A stretch of DNA of 64,000 nt, taken from positions 10,912,192 to 10,976,191 of the forward strand of contig OY848917.1 of the NCBI GenBank assembly GCA_963693285.1, in the 5' to 3' direction. Below are positions 38,049-51,020 of the stretch, one piece after another. The notes under the pieces were generated by a model that did no database searches, was not told the origin of the DNA, and saw nothing but the letters and a program-made list of their open reading frames with translations. The position numbers and the translations under genes are program-made. Each line of letters starts with the position of its first letter. Position 1 is the stretch's first letter. Origin of the DNA: Xestospongia muta (lineage: Eukaryota; Porifera; Demospongiae; Haplosclerida; Petrosiidae).

Positions 38049-39788
38049 TTAAATCAGATAAAGTTACTAAACTCTTTAGATCAGCTTATTTAACCAGTTT
38101 TCACAGTTAATTTCTACTCTTTTTTAACTTTCAAAAAGCTCTAAACACTTTATTTTAGTTTTTTAACATATTTAGACTACTTTATTAGTATATTTAAGAC
38201 AGATAAAGTTACTAAACTCTTTAGATCAACTTATTTAACCAGTTTTCACAGTTAATTTCTAATCATTTTTAACTTTCAAAAAGCTCTAAACACTTTATTT
38301 TAGTCTTTTAACCTATTTAGACTACTTTATTAGTATATTTAAGACAGATAAACTTACTAAACTCTTTAGATCAACTTATTTAACCAGGTTTCACAGTTAA
38401 TTTCTAATCTTTTTTAACTTTCAAAAAGCTCTAAACTCTTATTTTAGACTTTTAACCTATTTAGACTACTTTATTAGTATATTTAAGACAGATAAACTTA
38501 CTAAACTCTTTAGATCAGCTTATTTAACCAGTTTTCACAGTTAATTTTTAATCTTTTTTAACTTTCAAAACGCTCTAAACACTTTAGTTTAGTCTTTTAA
38601 CCTATTTAGACTACTGTATTTGTATATTTAAAACAGATAAACTTACTAAACACTTTAGATCACCTTATTTAACCAGTTTTCACAGTTAATTTCTAATCTT
38701 TTTGAACTTTTAAAAAGCTCTGAACTCTTTATTTTAGAGTTATAACCTATTTAGACTAGTTTATTAGTATATTTAAGACAGATAAACTTGCTAAACTCTT
38801 TAGATCAGCTTATTTAACCAGTTTTCACAGTTAATTTCTAATCTTTTTTATCTTTCAAAAAACTCTAAACACTTTATTTTAGTCTTTTAACCTATTTAGA
38901 CTACTTTATTAGTATATTTAAGACAGATAAACTTACTAAACTCTTTAGAACAGCTTATTTAACCTATTTTCACAGTTAATTTCTAATCTTTTTTAACTTT
39001 CAAAAAGCTCTAAACTCTTTATTTTAGAGTTTTAACCTATTTAGACTACTTTATTAGTATATTTAAGACAGATAAACTTACTAAACTCTTTAGATCAGCT
39101 TATTTCACCAGTTTTCACAGTTAATTTCTAATCTTTTTTAACTTTCAAAAAGCTCTAAACTCTTTATTTTAGAGTTTTAACCTATTTAGACTACTTTATT
39201 AGTATATTTAAGACAGATAAACTTACTAAACTCTTTAGATCAGCTTATTTCACCAGTTTTCACAGTTAATTTCTAATCTTTTTTAACTTTCAAAAAGCTC
39301 TAAACTCTTTATTTTAGAGTTTTAACCTATTTAGACTTCTTTATTAGTATATTTAAGAGAGATAAACTTTCTAAACTCTTTAGATCAGCTTATTTAACCA
39401 GTTTTCACACTTAATTTCTAATCTTTTTTAACTTTCAAAAAGCTCTAAACACTTTATTTTAGAGTTTTAACCTATTTAGACTACTTTATTAGTATATTTA
39501 AGAGAGATAAACTTACTAAACTCTTTAGACCACATTATTTAACCAGTTTTCACAGTTAATTTCTAATCTTTTTTAACTTTCAAAAAGCTCTAAACACTTT
39601 ATTTTAGTCTTTTAACCTATTTAGACTACTTTATTAGTATATTTAAGACAGATAAACTTACTAAACTCTTTAGAACAGCTTATTTAACCAGTTTTCACAC
39701 TTAATTTCTAATCTTTTTTAACTTTCAAAAAGCTCTAAACTCTTTATTTTAGAGTTTTTACCTATTTAGACTACTTTATTAGTATATT

Positions 39789-41384
39789 TAAGACAGAATA
39801 ACTTACTAAACTCTTTAGATCACCTTATTTCACCAGTTTTCACAGTTAATTTCTAATCTTTTTTAACTTTCAAAAAGCTCTAAACACTTTATTTTAGAGT
39901 TTTAACCTATTTAGACTACTTTATTAGTATATTTAAGACAGATAAACTTACTAAACTCTTTAGATCAGCTTATTTAACCTATTTTCACAGTTAATTTCTA
40001 ATCTTTTTTAACTTTCAAAAAAGCTCTAAACTCTTTATTTTAGAGTTTTAACCTATTTAGACTACTTTATTAGTATATTTAAGACAGATAAACTTACTAA
40101 ACTCTTTAGATCAGCTTATTTCACCAGTTTTCACAGTTAATTTCTAATCTTTTTTAACTTTCAAAAAGCTCTAAACTCGTTATTTTAGAGTTTTAACCTA
40201 TTTAGACTACTTTATTAGTATATTTAAGACAGATAAACTTACTAAACTCTTTAGATCAGCTTATTTAACCAGTTTTCACACTTAATTTCTAATCTTTTTT
40301 AACTTTCAAAAAGCTCTAAACTCTTTATTTTAGAGTTTTAACCTATTTAGACTGCTTTATTAGTATATTTAAGAGAGATAAACTTTCTAAACTCTTTAGA
40401 TCAGCTTATTTAACCTATTTTCACAGTTAATTTCTAATCTTTTTTAACTTTCAAAAAGCTCTAAACACTTTATTTTAGACTTTTAACCTATTTAGACTAC
40501 TTTATTAGTATATTTAAGACAGATAAACTTACTAAACTCTTTAGATCAGCTTATTTCACCAGTTTTCACAGTTAATTTCTAATCTTTTTTAACTTTCAAA
40601 AAGCTCTAAACTCTTTATTTTAGAGTTTTAACCTATTTAGACTACTTTATTAGTATATTTAAGACAGATAAACTTACTAAACTCTTTAGAACAGCTTATT
40701 TAACCTATTTTCACAGTTAATTTCTAATCTTTTTTAACTTTCAAAAAGCTCTAAACTCTTTATTTTAGAGTTTTAACCTATTTAGACTACTTTATTAGTA
40801 TATTTAAGACAGATAAACTTACTAAAGTCTTTCAATCAGCTTATTTAATCAGTTTTCACAGTTAATTTCTAATCTTTTTTAACTTTCAAAAAGGTCTAAA
40901 AATTTTATTTTAGAGTTTTAACCTATTTAGACTTCTTTATTAGTATATTTAAGACAGATAAACTTACTAAACTCTTTAGATCAGCTTATTTAACCAGTTT
41001 TCACAGTTAATTTCTAATCTTTTTTAACTTTCAAAAAGCTCTAAACACTTTATTTTAGAGTTTTAACCTATTTAGACTACTTTATTAGTATATTTAAGAC
41101 AGATAAACTTACTAAACTCTTTAGACCACCTTATTTAACCAGTGTTCACAGTTAATTTCTAATCTTTTTTAACTTTCAAAAAGCTCTAAACACTTTATTT
41201 TAGAGTTTTAACCTATTTAGACTACTTTATTAGTATATTTAAGACAGATAAACTTACTAAACTCTTTAGATCAGCTTATTTCACCAGTTTTCACAGTTAA
41301 TTTCTAATCTTTTTTAACTTTCAAAAAGCTCTAAACTCTTTATTTTAGAGTTTTAACCTATTTAGACTACTTTATTAGTATATT
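39789..41384 (+). repeat. 1596-bp tandem duplication, copy 1
   Basis: Eleven monomers. Markers at offset 1596 are ACTCGTTATT at 40175/41771, AGTCTTTCAA at 40826/42422 and AGTGTTCACAG at 41141/42737. The HOR C copy 1 equivalent (29.66-31.3 kb) is present once, so the duplication arose inside HOR C copy 2. Confidence 0.85.
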
Positions 41385-42980
41385 TTAAATCAGATAAAGT
41401 TACTAAACTCTTTAGATCAGCTTATTTCACCAGTTTTCACAGTTAATTTCTAATCTTTTTTAACTTTCAAAAAGCTCTAAACACTTTATTTTAGAGTTTT
41501 AACCTATTTAGACTACTTTATTAGTATATTTAAGACAGATAAACTTACTAAACTCTTTAGATCAGCTTATTTAACCTATTTTCACAGTTAATTTCTAATC
41601 TTTTTTAACTTTCAAAAAGCTCTAAACTCTTTATTTTAGAGTTTTAACCTATTTAGACTACTTTATTAGTATATTTAAGACAGATAAACTTACTAAACTC
41701 TTTAGATCAGCTTATTTCACCAGTTTTCACAGTTAATTTCTAATCTTTTTTAACTTTCAAAAAGCTCTAAACTCGTTATTTTAGAGTTTTAACCTATTTA
41801 GACTACTTTATTAGTATATTTAAGACAGATAAACTTACTAAACTCTTTAGATCAGCTTATTTAACCAGTTTTCACACTTAATTTCTAATCTTTTTTAACT
41901 TTCAAAAAGCTCTAAACTCTTTATTTTAGAGTTTTAACCTATTTAGACTGCTTTATTAGTATATTTAAGAGAGATAAACTTTCTAAACTCTTTAGATCAG
42001 CTTATTTAACCTATTTTCACAGTTAATTTCTAATCTTTTTTAACTTTCAAAAAGCTCTAAACACTTTATTTTAGACTTTTAACCTATTTAGACTACTTTA
42101 TTAGTATATTTAAGACAGATAAACTTACTAAACTCTTTAGATCAGCTTATTTCACCAGTTTTCACAGTTAATTTCTAATCTTTTTTAACTTTCAAAAAGC
42201 TCTAAACTCTTTATTTTAGAGTTTTAACCTATTTAGACTACTTTATTAGTATATTTAAGACAGATAAACTTACTAAACTCTTTAGAACAGCTTATTTAAC
42301 CTATTTTCACAGTTAATTTCTAATCTTTTTTAACTTTCAAAAAGCTCTAAACTCTTTATTTTAGAGTTTTAACCTATTTAGACTACTTTATTAGTATATT
42401 TAAGACAGATAAACTTACTAAAGTCTTTCAATCAGCTTATTTAATCAGTTTTCACAGTTAATTTCTAATCTTTTTTAACTTTCAAAAAGGTCTAAAAATT
42501 TTATTTTAGAGTTTTAACCTATTTAGACTTCTTTATTAGTATATTTAAGACAGATAAACTTACTAAACTCTTTAGATCAGCTTATTTAACCAGTTTTCAC
42601 AGTTAATTTCTAATCTTTTTTAACTTTCAAAAAGCTCTAAACACTTTATTTTAGAGTTTTAACCTATTTAGACTACTTTATTAGTATATTTAAGACAGAT
42701 AAACTTACTAAACTCTTTAGACCACCTTATTTAACCAGTGTTCACAGTTAATTTCTAATCTTTTTTAACTTTCAAAAAGCTCTAAACACTTTATTTTAGA
42801 GTTTTAACCTATTTAGACTACTTTATTAGTATATTTAAGACAGATAAACTTACTAAACTCTTTAGATCAGCTTATTTCACCAGTTTTCACAGTTAATTTC
42901 TAATCTTTTTTAACTTTCAAAAAGCTCTAAACTCTTTATTTTAGAGTTTTAACCTATTTAGACTACTTTATTAGTATATT
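41385..42980 (+). repeat. 1596-bp tandem duplication, copy 2, with odd first monomer
   Basis: Matches 39789-41384 except for its first 40 or so bases. Where copy 1 begins AAGACAGAATAACTTAC and GATCACCTTATTTCACC, this copy begins TTTTAAATCAGATAAAGTT and GATCAGCTTATTTCACC. TTTTAAATCAGATAAAGTT otherwise appears only at about 36600, 38049, 48340 and 50078, at least 3.3 kb away. The junction monomer is therefore chimeric, as expected of a template switch or gene conversion tract at the duplication breakpoint. Confidence 0.82.
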
Positions 42981-45900
42981 TAAGACAGATAAACTTACTA
43001 AACTCTTTAGAACAGCTTATTTAACCTATTTTCACAGTTAATTTCTAATCTTTTTTAACTTTCAAAAAGCTCTAAACTCTTTATTTTAGACTTTTAACCT
43101 ATTTAGACTACTTTATTAGTATATTTAAGACAGATAAACTTACTAAACTCTTTAGATCAGCTTATTTCACCAGTTTTCACAGTTAATTTCTAATCTTTTT
43201 TAACTTTCAAAAAGCTCTAAACTCTTTATTTTAGACTTTTAACCTATTTAGACTACTTTATTAGTATATTTAAGAGAGATAAACTTACTAAAGTCTTTCG
43301 ATTAGCTTATTTAACCAGTTTCACAGTTAATTTCTAATCTTTTTTAACTTTCAAAAAGCTCTAAACTCTTTATTTTAGAGTTTTAACCTATTTAGACTAC
43401 TTTATTAGTATATTTAAGACAGATAAACTTACTAAACTCTTTAACTCACCTTATTTAACCACTTTTCACAGTTAATTTCTAATCTTTTTTAACTTTCAAA
43501 AAGCTCTAAACTCTTTATTTTAGAGTTTTAACCTATTCAGACTACTTTATTAGTATATTTAAGACAGATAAACTTACTAAACTCTTTAGATCACCTTATT
43601 TAATCAGTTTTCACAGTTAATTTCTAATCTTTTTTAACTTTCAAAAAGGTCTAAACATTTTATTTTAGAGTTTTAACCTATTTAGATTACTTTATTAGTA
43701 TATTTAAGACAGATAAACTTACTAAACTCTTTAGATCAGCTTATATAACCAGTTTTCACACTTAATTTCTAATCTTTTTTAACTTTCAAAAAGCTCTAAA
43801 CACTTTATTTTAGAGTTTTAACCTATTTAGACTACTTTATTAGTATATTTAAGACAGATAAACTTACTAAACTCTTTAGATCAGCTTTTTTAACCAGTTT
43901 TCACAGTTAATTTCTAATCTTTTTGAACTTTTAAGAAGCTTTAACCTCTTTATTTTAGAGTTTTAACCTATTTAGACTACTTTATTAGTATATTTAAGAG
44001 AGATAAACTTACTAAACTCTTTCTATCAGCTTATTTAACCAGTTTTCACAGTTAATTTCTAATCTTTTTTAACCTTCAAAAAGGTCTAAACATTTTATTT
44101 TAGAGTTGTAACCTATTTAGACTACTTTATTAGTATATTTAAGACAGATAAACTTACTAAACTCTTTAGATCAGCTTATTTAACAAGTTTTCACAGTTAA
44201 TTTCTAATCTTTTTTAACTTTCAAAAAGCTCTAAACACTTTATTTTAGTGTTTTAACCTATTTAGACTACTTTATTAGTATATTTAAGACAGATAAACTT
44301 ACTAAACTCTTTAGATCAGCTTTTTTAACCAGTTTTCACAGTTAATTTCTAATCTTTTTGAACTTTTAAGAAGCTTTAACCTCTTTATTTTACAGTTTTA
44401 ACCTATTTAGACTACTTTATTAGTATATTTAAGACAGATAAACTTACTAAACTCTTTAGATCAGCTTATTTAACCAGTTTTCACCGTTAATTTCTAATCT
44501 TTTTTAACTTTCTAAAAGCTTTAAACTCTTTATTTTAGAGTTTTAACCTATTTAGACTACTTTATTAGTATATTTAAGGCAGATAAACTTACTAAAGTCT
44601 TTCAATCAGCTTATTTAACCAGTTTTCACAGTTAATTTCTAATCTTTTTTAACTTTCAAAAAGCTCTAAACTCTTTATTTTAGACTTTTAACCTATTTAG
44701 ACTACTTTATTAGTATATTTACGACAGATAAACTTGCTAAACTCTTTAGATCAGCTTATTTAACCATTTTTCACAGTTAATTTCTAATCTTTTTTATCTT
44801 TCAAAAAACTCTAAACACTTTATTTTAGTCTTTTAACCTATTTAGACTACTTTATTAGTATATTTAAGACAGATAAACTTACTAAACTCTTTAGAACAGC
44901 TTATTTAACCAGTTTTCACACTTAATTTCTAATCTTTTTTAACTTTCAAAAAGCTCTAAACTCTTTATTTTAGAGTTTTAACCTATTTAGACTACTTTAT
45001 TAGTATATTTAAGACAGATAAACTTACTAAACTCTTTAGATCAGCTTATTTCACCAGTTTTCACAGTTAATTTCTAATCTTTTTTAACTTTCAAAAAGCT
45101 CTAAACTCTTTATTTTAGAGTTTTAACCTATTTAGACTACTTTATTAGTATATTTAACAGAGATAAACTTACTAAAGTCTTTCGATCAGCTTATTTAACC
45201 AGTTTCACAATTAATTTCTAATCTTTTTAACTTTCAAAAAGCTCTAAACTCTTTATTTTAGAGTTTTAACCTATTTAGACCACTTTATTAGTATATTTAA
45301 GACAGATAAACTTACTAAACTCTTTCGATCAGCTTATTTAACCAGTTTTCACAGTTAATTTCTAATCTTTTTTAACTTTCAAAAAGCTCTAAACTCTTTA
45401 TTTTAGAGTTTTAACCTATTTAGACTACTTTATTAGTATATTTAAGACAGATAAACTTGCTAAACTCTTTAGATCAGCTTATTTAACCAGTTTTCACAGT
45501 TAATTTCTAATCTTTTTTAACTTTCAAAAAGCTCTAAACACTTTATTTTAGTCTTTTAACCTATTTAGACTACTTTATTAGTATATTTAAGACAGATAAA
45601 CTTACTAAACTCTTTAGAACAGCTTATTTAACCTATTTTCACAGTTAATTTCTAATCTTTTTTAACTTTCAAAAAGCTCTAAACTCTTTATTTTAGAGTT
45701 TTAACCTATTTAGACTTCTTTATTAGTATATTTAAGACAGATAAACTTACTAAACTCTTTCGATCAGCTTATTTCACCAGTTTTCACAGTTAATTTCTAA
45801 TCTTTTTTAACTTTCAAAAAGCTCTAAACTCTTTATTTTAGAGTTTTAACCTATTTAGACTACTTTATTAGTATATTTAAGAGAGATAAACTTACTAAAG

Positions 45901-46544
45901 TCTTTCGATCAGCTTATTTAACCAGTTTCACAATTAATTTCTAATCTTTTTTAACTTTCAAAAAGCTCTAAACTCTTTATTTTAGAGTTTTAACCTATTT
46001 AGACTACTTTATTAGTATATTTAAGACAGATAAACTTACTAAACTCTTTAGCTCACCTTATTTAACCAGTTTTCACAGTTAATTTCTAATCTTTTTTAAC
46101 TTTCAAAAAGCTCTAAACTCTTTAATTTAGAGTTTTAACCTATTAAGACTACTTTATTAGTATATTTAAGACAGATAAACTTACTAAACTCTTTAGATCA
46201 CCTTATTTAATCAGTTTTCACAGTTAATTTCTAATCTTTTTTAACTTTCAAAAAGGTCTAAACATTTTATTTTAGAGTTTTAACCTATTTAGACTACTTT
46301 ATTAGTATATTTAAGAGAGATAAACTTACTAAACTCTTTAGATCAGCTTATTTAACCAGTTTTCACACTTAATTTCTAATCTTTTTTAACTTTCAAAAAG
46401 CTCTAAACACTTTATTTTAGAGTTTTAACCTATTTAGACTACTTTATTAGTATATTTAAGAGAGATAAACTTACTAAACTCTTTAGACCACCTTATTTAA
46501 CCAGTTTTCACAGTTAATTTCTAATCTTTTTTAACTTTCAAAAT

Positions 46545-46835
46545 GCTCTAAACACTTTATTTTAGAGTTTTAACCTATTTAGACTACTTTATTAGTATAT
46601 TTAAGACAGATAAACTTACTAAACTCTTTCGATCAGCTTATTTAACCAGTTTTCACAGTTAATTTCTAATCTTTTTTAACTTTTAAAAAGCTTTAAACTC
46701 TTTATTTTAGAGTTTTAACCTATTTAGACTACTTTATTAGTATATTTAAGAGAGATAAACTTACTAAACTCTTTCGATCAGCTTATTTAACCAGTTTTCA
46801 CAGTTAATTTCTAATCTTTTTTAACTTTCAAAAAG
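46545..46835 (+). repeat. Two monomers present only in HOR C copy 2
   Basis: These 290 bp carry the CTCTTTCGATCAG...TTTTAAAAAGCTTTAAACTC monomer and most of the next, and are missing at 35.1 kb. Similar consecutive monomers stand at 24450-24740, which supports loss from copy 1 rather than gain here. Confidence 0.7.
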
Positions 46836-48339
46836 CTCTAAACATTTTATTTTAGAGTTTTAACCTATTTAGACTACTATTTTAGTATATTTAAGACAGA
46901 TAAACTTACTAAACTCTTTAGATCAGCTTTTTTAACCAGTTTTCACAGTTAATTTCCAATCTTTTTGAACTTTTAAGAAGCTTTAACCTCTTTATTTTAG
47001 AGTTTTAACCTATTTAGACTACTTTATTAGTATATTTAAGAGAGATAAACTTACTAAACTCTTTCGATCAGCTTATTTCACCAGTTTTCACAGTTAATTT
47101 CTAATCTTTTTTAACCTTCAAAAAGGTCTAAACATTTTATTTTAGAGTTGTAACCTATTTAGACTACTTTATTAGTATATTTAAGACAGATAAACTTACT
47201 AAACTCTTTAGATCAGCTTTTTTAACCAGTTTTCACAGTTAATTTCCAATCTTTTTTAACTTTTCAAAAGCTTTAAAATCTTTATTTTAGAGTTTTAACC
47301 TATTTAGACTACTTTATTAGTATATTTAAGACAGATAAACTTACTAAACTCTTTCGATCAGCTTATTTAACCAGTTTTCACAGTTAATTTCTAATCTTTT
47401 TTAACTTTCAAAAAGCTCTAAACATTTTATTTTAGAGTTTTAACCTATTTAGACTACTTTATTAGTATATTTAAGACAGATAAACTTACTAAACTCTTTA
47501 GATCAGCTTTTTAAACCAGTTTTCACAGTTAATTTCCAATCTTTTTGAACTTTTAAGAAGCTTTAACCTCTTTATTTTACAGTTTTAACCTATTTAGACT
47601 ACTTTATTAGTATATTTAAGACAGATAAACTTACTAAACTCTTTAGATCAGCTTATTTAACCAGTTTTCACCGTTAATTTCTAATCTTTTTTAACTTTCA
47701 AAAAGCTTTAAACTCTTTATTTTAGAGTTTTAACCTATTTAGACAACTTTATTAGTATATTTAAGACAGATAAACTTACTAAAGTCTTTCGATCAGCTTA
47801 TTTAACCAGTTTTCACAGTTAATTTCTAATCTTTTTTAACTTTCAAAAAACTCTAAACACTTTATTTTAGTCTTTTAACCTATTTAGACTACTTTATAGG
47901 TATATTTATGAGAGATAAACTTACTAAACTCTTTAGATCAGCTTATTTAACCAGTTTTCACAGTTAATTTATAATATTTTTAACTTTCAAAAAGCTCTAA
48001 ACTCTTTATTTTAGAGTTTTAACCTATTTAGACTACTTTATTAGTATATTTAAGACAGATAAACTTACTAAACTCTTTAGATCAGCTTATTTAACCAGTT
48101 TTCACAGTTAATTTTAATCTTTTTTAACTTTCAAAAAGCTCTAAACTCTTTATTTTAGAGTTTTAACCTATTTACACTACTTTATTAGTATATTTAAGAC
48201 AGAATAACTTACTAAACTCTTTAGATCAGCTTATTTAACCAGTTTTCACAGATAATTTCTATTCTTTTTTAACTTTCAAAAACCTCTAAACACTTTATTT
48301 TAGTCTTTTAACCTATTTAGACTACTTTATTAGTATATT

Positions 48340-50077
48340 TTAAATCAGATAAAGTTACTAAACTCTTTAGATCAGCTTATTTAACCAGTTTTCACAGTTA
48401 ATTTCTACTCTTTTTTAACTTTCAAAAAGCTCTAAACACTTTATTTTAGTTTTTTAACATATTTAGACTACTTTATTAGTATATTTAAGACAGATAAAGT
48501 TACTAAACTCTTTAGATCAACTTATTTAACCAGTTTTCACAGTTAATTTCTAATCATTTTTAACTTTCAAAAAGCTCTAAACACTTTATTTTAGTCTTTT
48601 AACCTATTTAGACTACTTTATTAGTATATTTAAGACAGATAAACTTACTAAACTCTTTAGATCAACTTATTTAACCAGTTTTCACAGTTAATTTCTAATC
48701 TTTTTTAACTTTCAAAAAGCTCTAAACTCTTATTTTAGACTTTTAACCTATTTAGACTACTTTATTAGTATATTAAAGACAGATAAACTTACTAAACTCT
48801 TTAGATCAGCTTATTTAACCAGTTTTCACAGTTAATTTCTAATCTTTTTTAACTTTCAAAACGCTCTAAACACTTTATTTTAGTCTTTTAACCTATTTAG
48901 ACTACTGTATTTGTATATTTAAAACAGATAAACTTACTAAACACTTTAGATCACCTTATTTAACCAGTTTTCACAGTTAATTTCTAATCTTTTTGAACTT
49001 TTAAAAAGCTCTGAACTCTTTATTTTAGAGTTATAACCTATTTAGACTAGTTTATTAGTATATTTAAGACAGATAAACTTGCTAAACTCTTTAGATCAGC
49101 CTATTTAACCAGTTTTCACAGTTAATTTCTAATCTTTTTTAACTTTCAAAAAACTCTAAACACTTTATTTTAGTCTTTTAACCTATATAGACTACTTTAT
49201 TAGTATATTTAAGACAGATAAACTTACTAAACTCTTTAGATCAACTTATTTAACCAAATTTCACAGTTAATTTCTAAGATATTTTAACTTTCAAAAAGCT
49301 CTAAACTCTTCATTTTAGAGTTTTAACCTATTTAGACTACTTTATTAGTATATTTATGACAGATAAACTTACTAAACTCTTTAGATCAGCTTATTTAACC
49401 AGTTTTCACAGTTAATTTCTAATCTTTTTTAACTTTCAAAAAGCTCTAAACACTTTATTTTAGTTTTTAACCTATTTAGATTGCTGTATTTGTAAATTTA
49501 AAACAGATAAACTTACTAAACTCCTTAGATCAGCTTATTTAACCAGTTTTCACAGTTAATTTCTAATCTTTTTTAACTTTTAAAAAGCTCAAAACTCTCT
49601 ATTTTAGAGTTTTAACCTATTTAGACTACTTTAATAGTATATTTAAGACAGATAAACTTACTAAACTCTTTAGATCAGCTTATTTAATCAGTTTTCACAG
49701 TTAATTTCTAATCTTTTTTAACTTTCAAAAAACTCTAAACACTTTATTTTAGTCTTTTAACCTGTTTAGACTACTTTATTAGCATATTTAAGACAGATAA
49801 ACTTACTAAACTCTTTAGATCAGCTTATTTAACCAGTTTTCACAGTTAATTTTAATCTTTTTTAACTTTCAAAAAGCTCTAAACTCTTTATTTTAGAGTT
49901 TTAACCTATTTAGACTACTTTATTAGTATATTTAAGACAGAATAACTTACTAAACTCTTTAGATCAGCTTATTTAACCAGTTTTCACAGATAATTTCTAA
50001 TCTTTTTTAACTTTCAAAAACCTCTAAACACTTTATTTTAGTCTTTTAACCTATTTAGACTACTTTATTAGTATATT
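48340..50077 (+). repeat. 1738-bp repeat bounded by TTAAATCAGA markers
   Basis: Twelve monomers between TTAAATCAGATAAAGTTAC at 48340 and 50078. It spans the end of HOR C copy 2 and corresponds to the ten-monomer 36601-38048 interval. Private variants include ACTGTATTTGTATATTTAAA, GCTCTGAACTC, GAGTTATAACC, GATCAGCCTATT and CTAAGATATTTTAAC. After 50078 the pattern restarts for about 0.35 kb and then jumps (see the 1159-bp duplication). Confidence 0.72.
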
Positions 50078-50424
50078 TTAAATCAGATAAAGTTACTAAA
50101 CTCTTTAGATCAGCTTATTTAACCAGTTTTCACAGTTAATTTCTACTCTTTTTTAACTTTCAAAAAGCTCTAAACACTTTATTTTAGTTTTTTAACATAT
50201 TTAGACTACTTTATTAGTATATTTAAGACAGATAAAGTTACTAAACTCTTTAGATCAACTTATTTAACCAGTTTTCACAGTTAATTTCTAATCATTTTTA
50301 ACTTTCAAAAAGCTCTAAACACTTTATTTTAGTCTTTTAACCTATTTAGACTACTTTATTAGTATATTTAAAACAGATAAACTTACTAAACTCTTTAGAT
50401 CAACTTATTTAACCAGTTTTCACA
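49265..50424 (+). repeat. 1159-bp tandem duplication, copy 1
   Basis: Eight monomers. TATTTATGACAG at 49351 recurs at 50510 (offset 1159), with the same following variants ATTGCTGTATTTGTAAATTT, CTCCTTAGATC and AAAACTCTCTATTTTAG. Boundaries are approximate, about 50 bp. Confidence 0.75.
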
Positions 50425-51020
50425 GTTAATTTCTAATCTTTTTTAACTTTCAAAAAGCTCTAAACTCTTCATTTTAGAGTTTTAACCTATTTAGACTACT
50501 TTATTAGTATATTTATGACAGATAAACTTACTAAACTCTTTAGATCAGCTTATTTAACCAGTTTTCACAGTTAATTTCTAATCTTTTTTAACTTTCAAAA
50601 AGCTCTAAACACTTTATTTTAGTTTTTAACCTATTTAGATTGCTGTATTTGTAAATTTAAAACAGATAAACTTACTAAACTCCTTAGATCAGCTTATTTA
50701 ACCAGTTTTCACAGTTAATTTCTAATCTTTTTTAACTTTTAAAAAGCTCAAAACTCTCTATTTTAGAGTTTTAACCTATTTAGACTACTTTAATAGTATA
50801 TTTAAGACAGATAAACTTACTAAACTCTTTAGATCAGCTTATTTAATCAGTTTTCACAGTTAATTTCTAATCTTTTTTAACTTTCAAAAAACTCTAAACA
50901 CTTTATTTTAGTCTTTTAACCTGTTTAGACTACTTTATTAGCATATTTAAGACAGATAAACTTACTAAACTCTTTAGATCAGCTTATTTAACCAGTTTTC
51001 ACAGTTAATTTTTAATCTTT
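50425..51020 (+). repeat. 1159-bp tandem duplication, copy 2 (truncated)
   Basis: Follows copy 1 at +1159 through the CTGTTTAGAC...TTAGCATATTTAAG monomer near 50930, then departs at about 51020, where AATTTTTAATCTTTTTAACTTTC replaces AATTTTAATCTTTTTTAACTTTC. The new continuation (AAACACATGAACTTAC at 51094) matches 60.35-60.5 kb instead. Confidence 0.7.

Larger units (their letters stand above)
28633..38764 (+). repeat. About 10.1-kb higher-order repeat C, copy 1
   Basis: About 70 monomers, repeated at 38765-49055. Marker pairs and offsets: TTTATCTTTC 28715/38847 (10132); ACTCGTTATT 30032/40175 (10143); TTTCTAAACT 30241/40384 (10143); AGTCTTTCAA 30973/42422 (11449, or 9853 to 40826); GATTAGCTTA 31851/43300 (11449); TACGACAG 33271/44720 (11449); TACTTTATAG 36151/47890 (11739); TTAAATCAGA 38049/48340 (10291). 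The jumps equal whole monomers once small indels are counted. This copy has two extra monomers near 30.4-30.7 kb and ten extra in the 36.6-38.0 kb region, and lacks two monomers near 35.1 kb. Confidence 0.82.
38765..49055 (+). repeat. About 10.3-kb higher-order repeat C, copy 2
   Basis: Begins where GAGTTATAACC...GACTAG sequence, as also seen near 49025, joins the TTGCTAAACTC...TTTATCTTTC monomer of 28.65 kb. Contains an internal 1596-bp tandem duplication absent from copy 1 and two monomers (about 46545-46835) missing from copy 1. The end is set where GATCAGCTTATT of copy 1 (near 38808) is replaced by GATCAGCCTATT (near 49096). Junctions lie inside conserved sequence and are good to about 50 bp. 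Confidence 0.82.
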
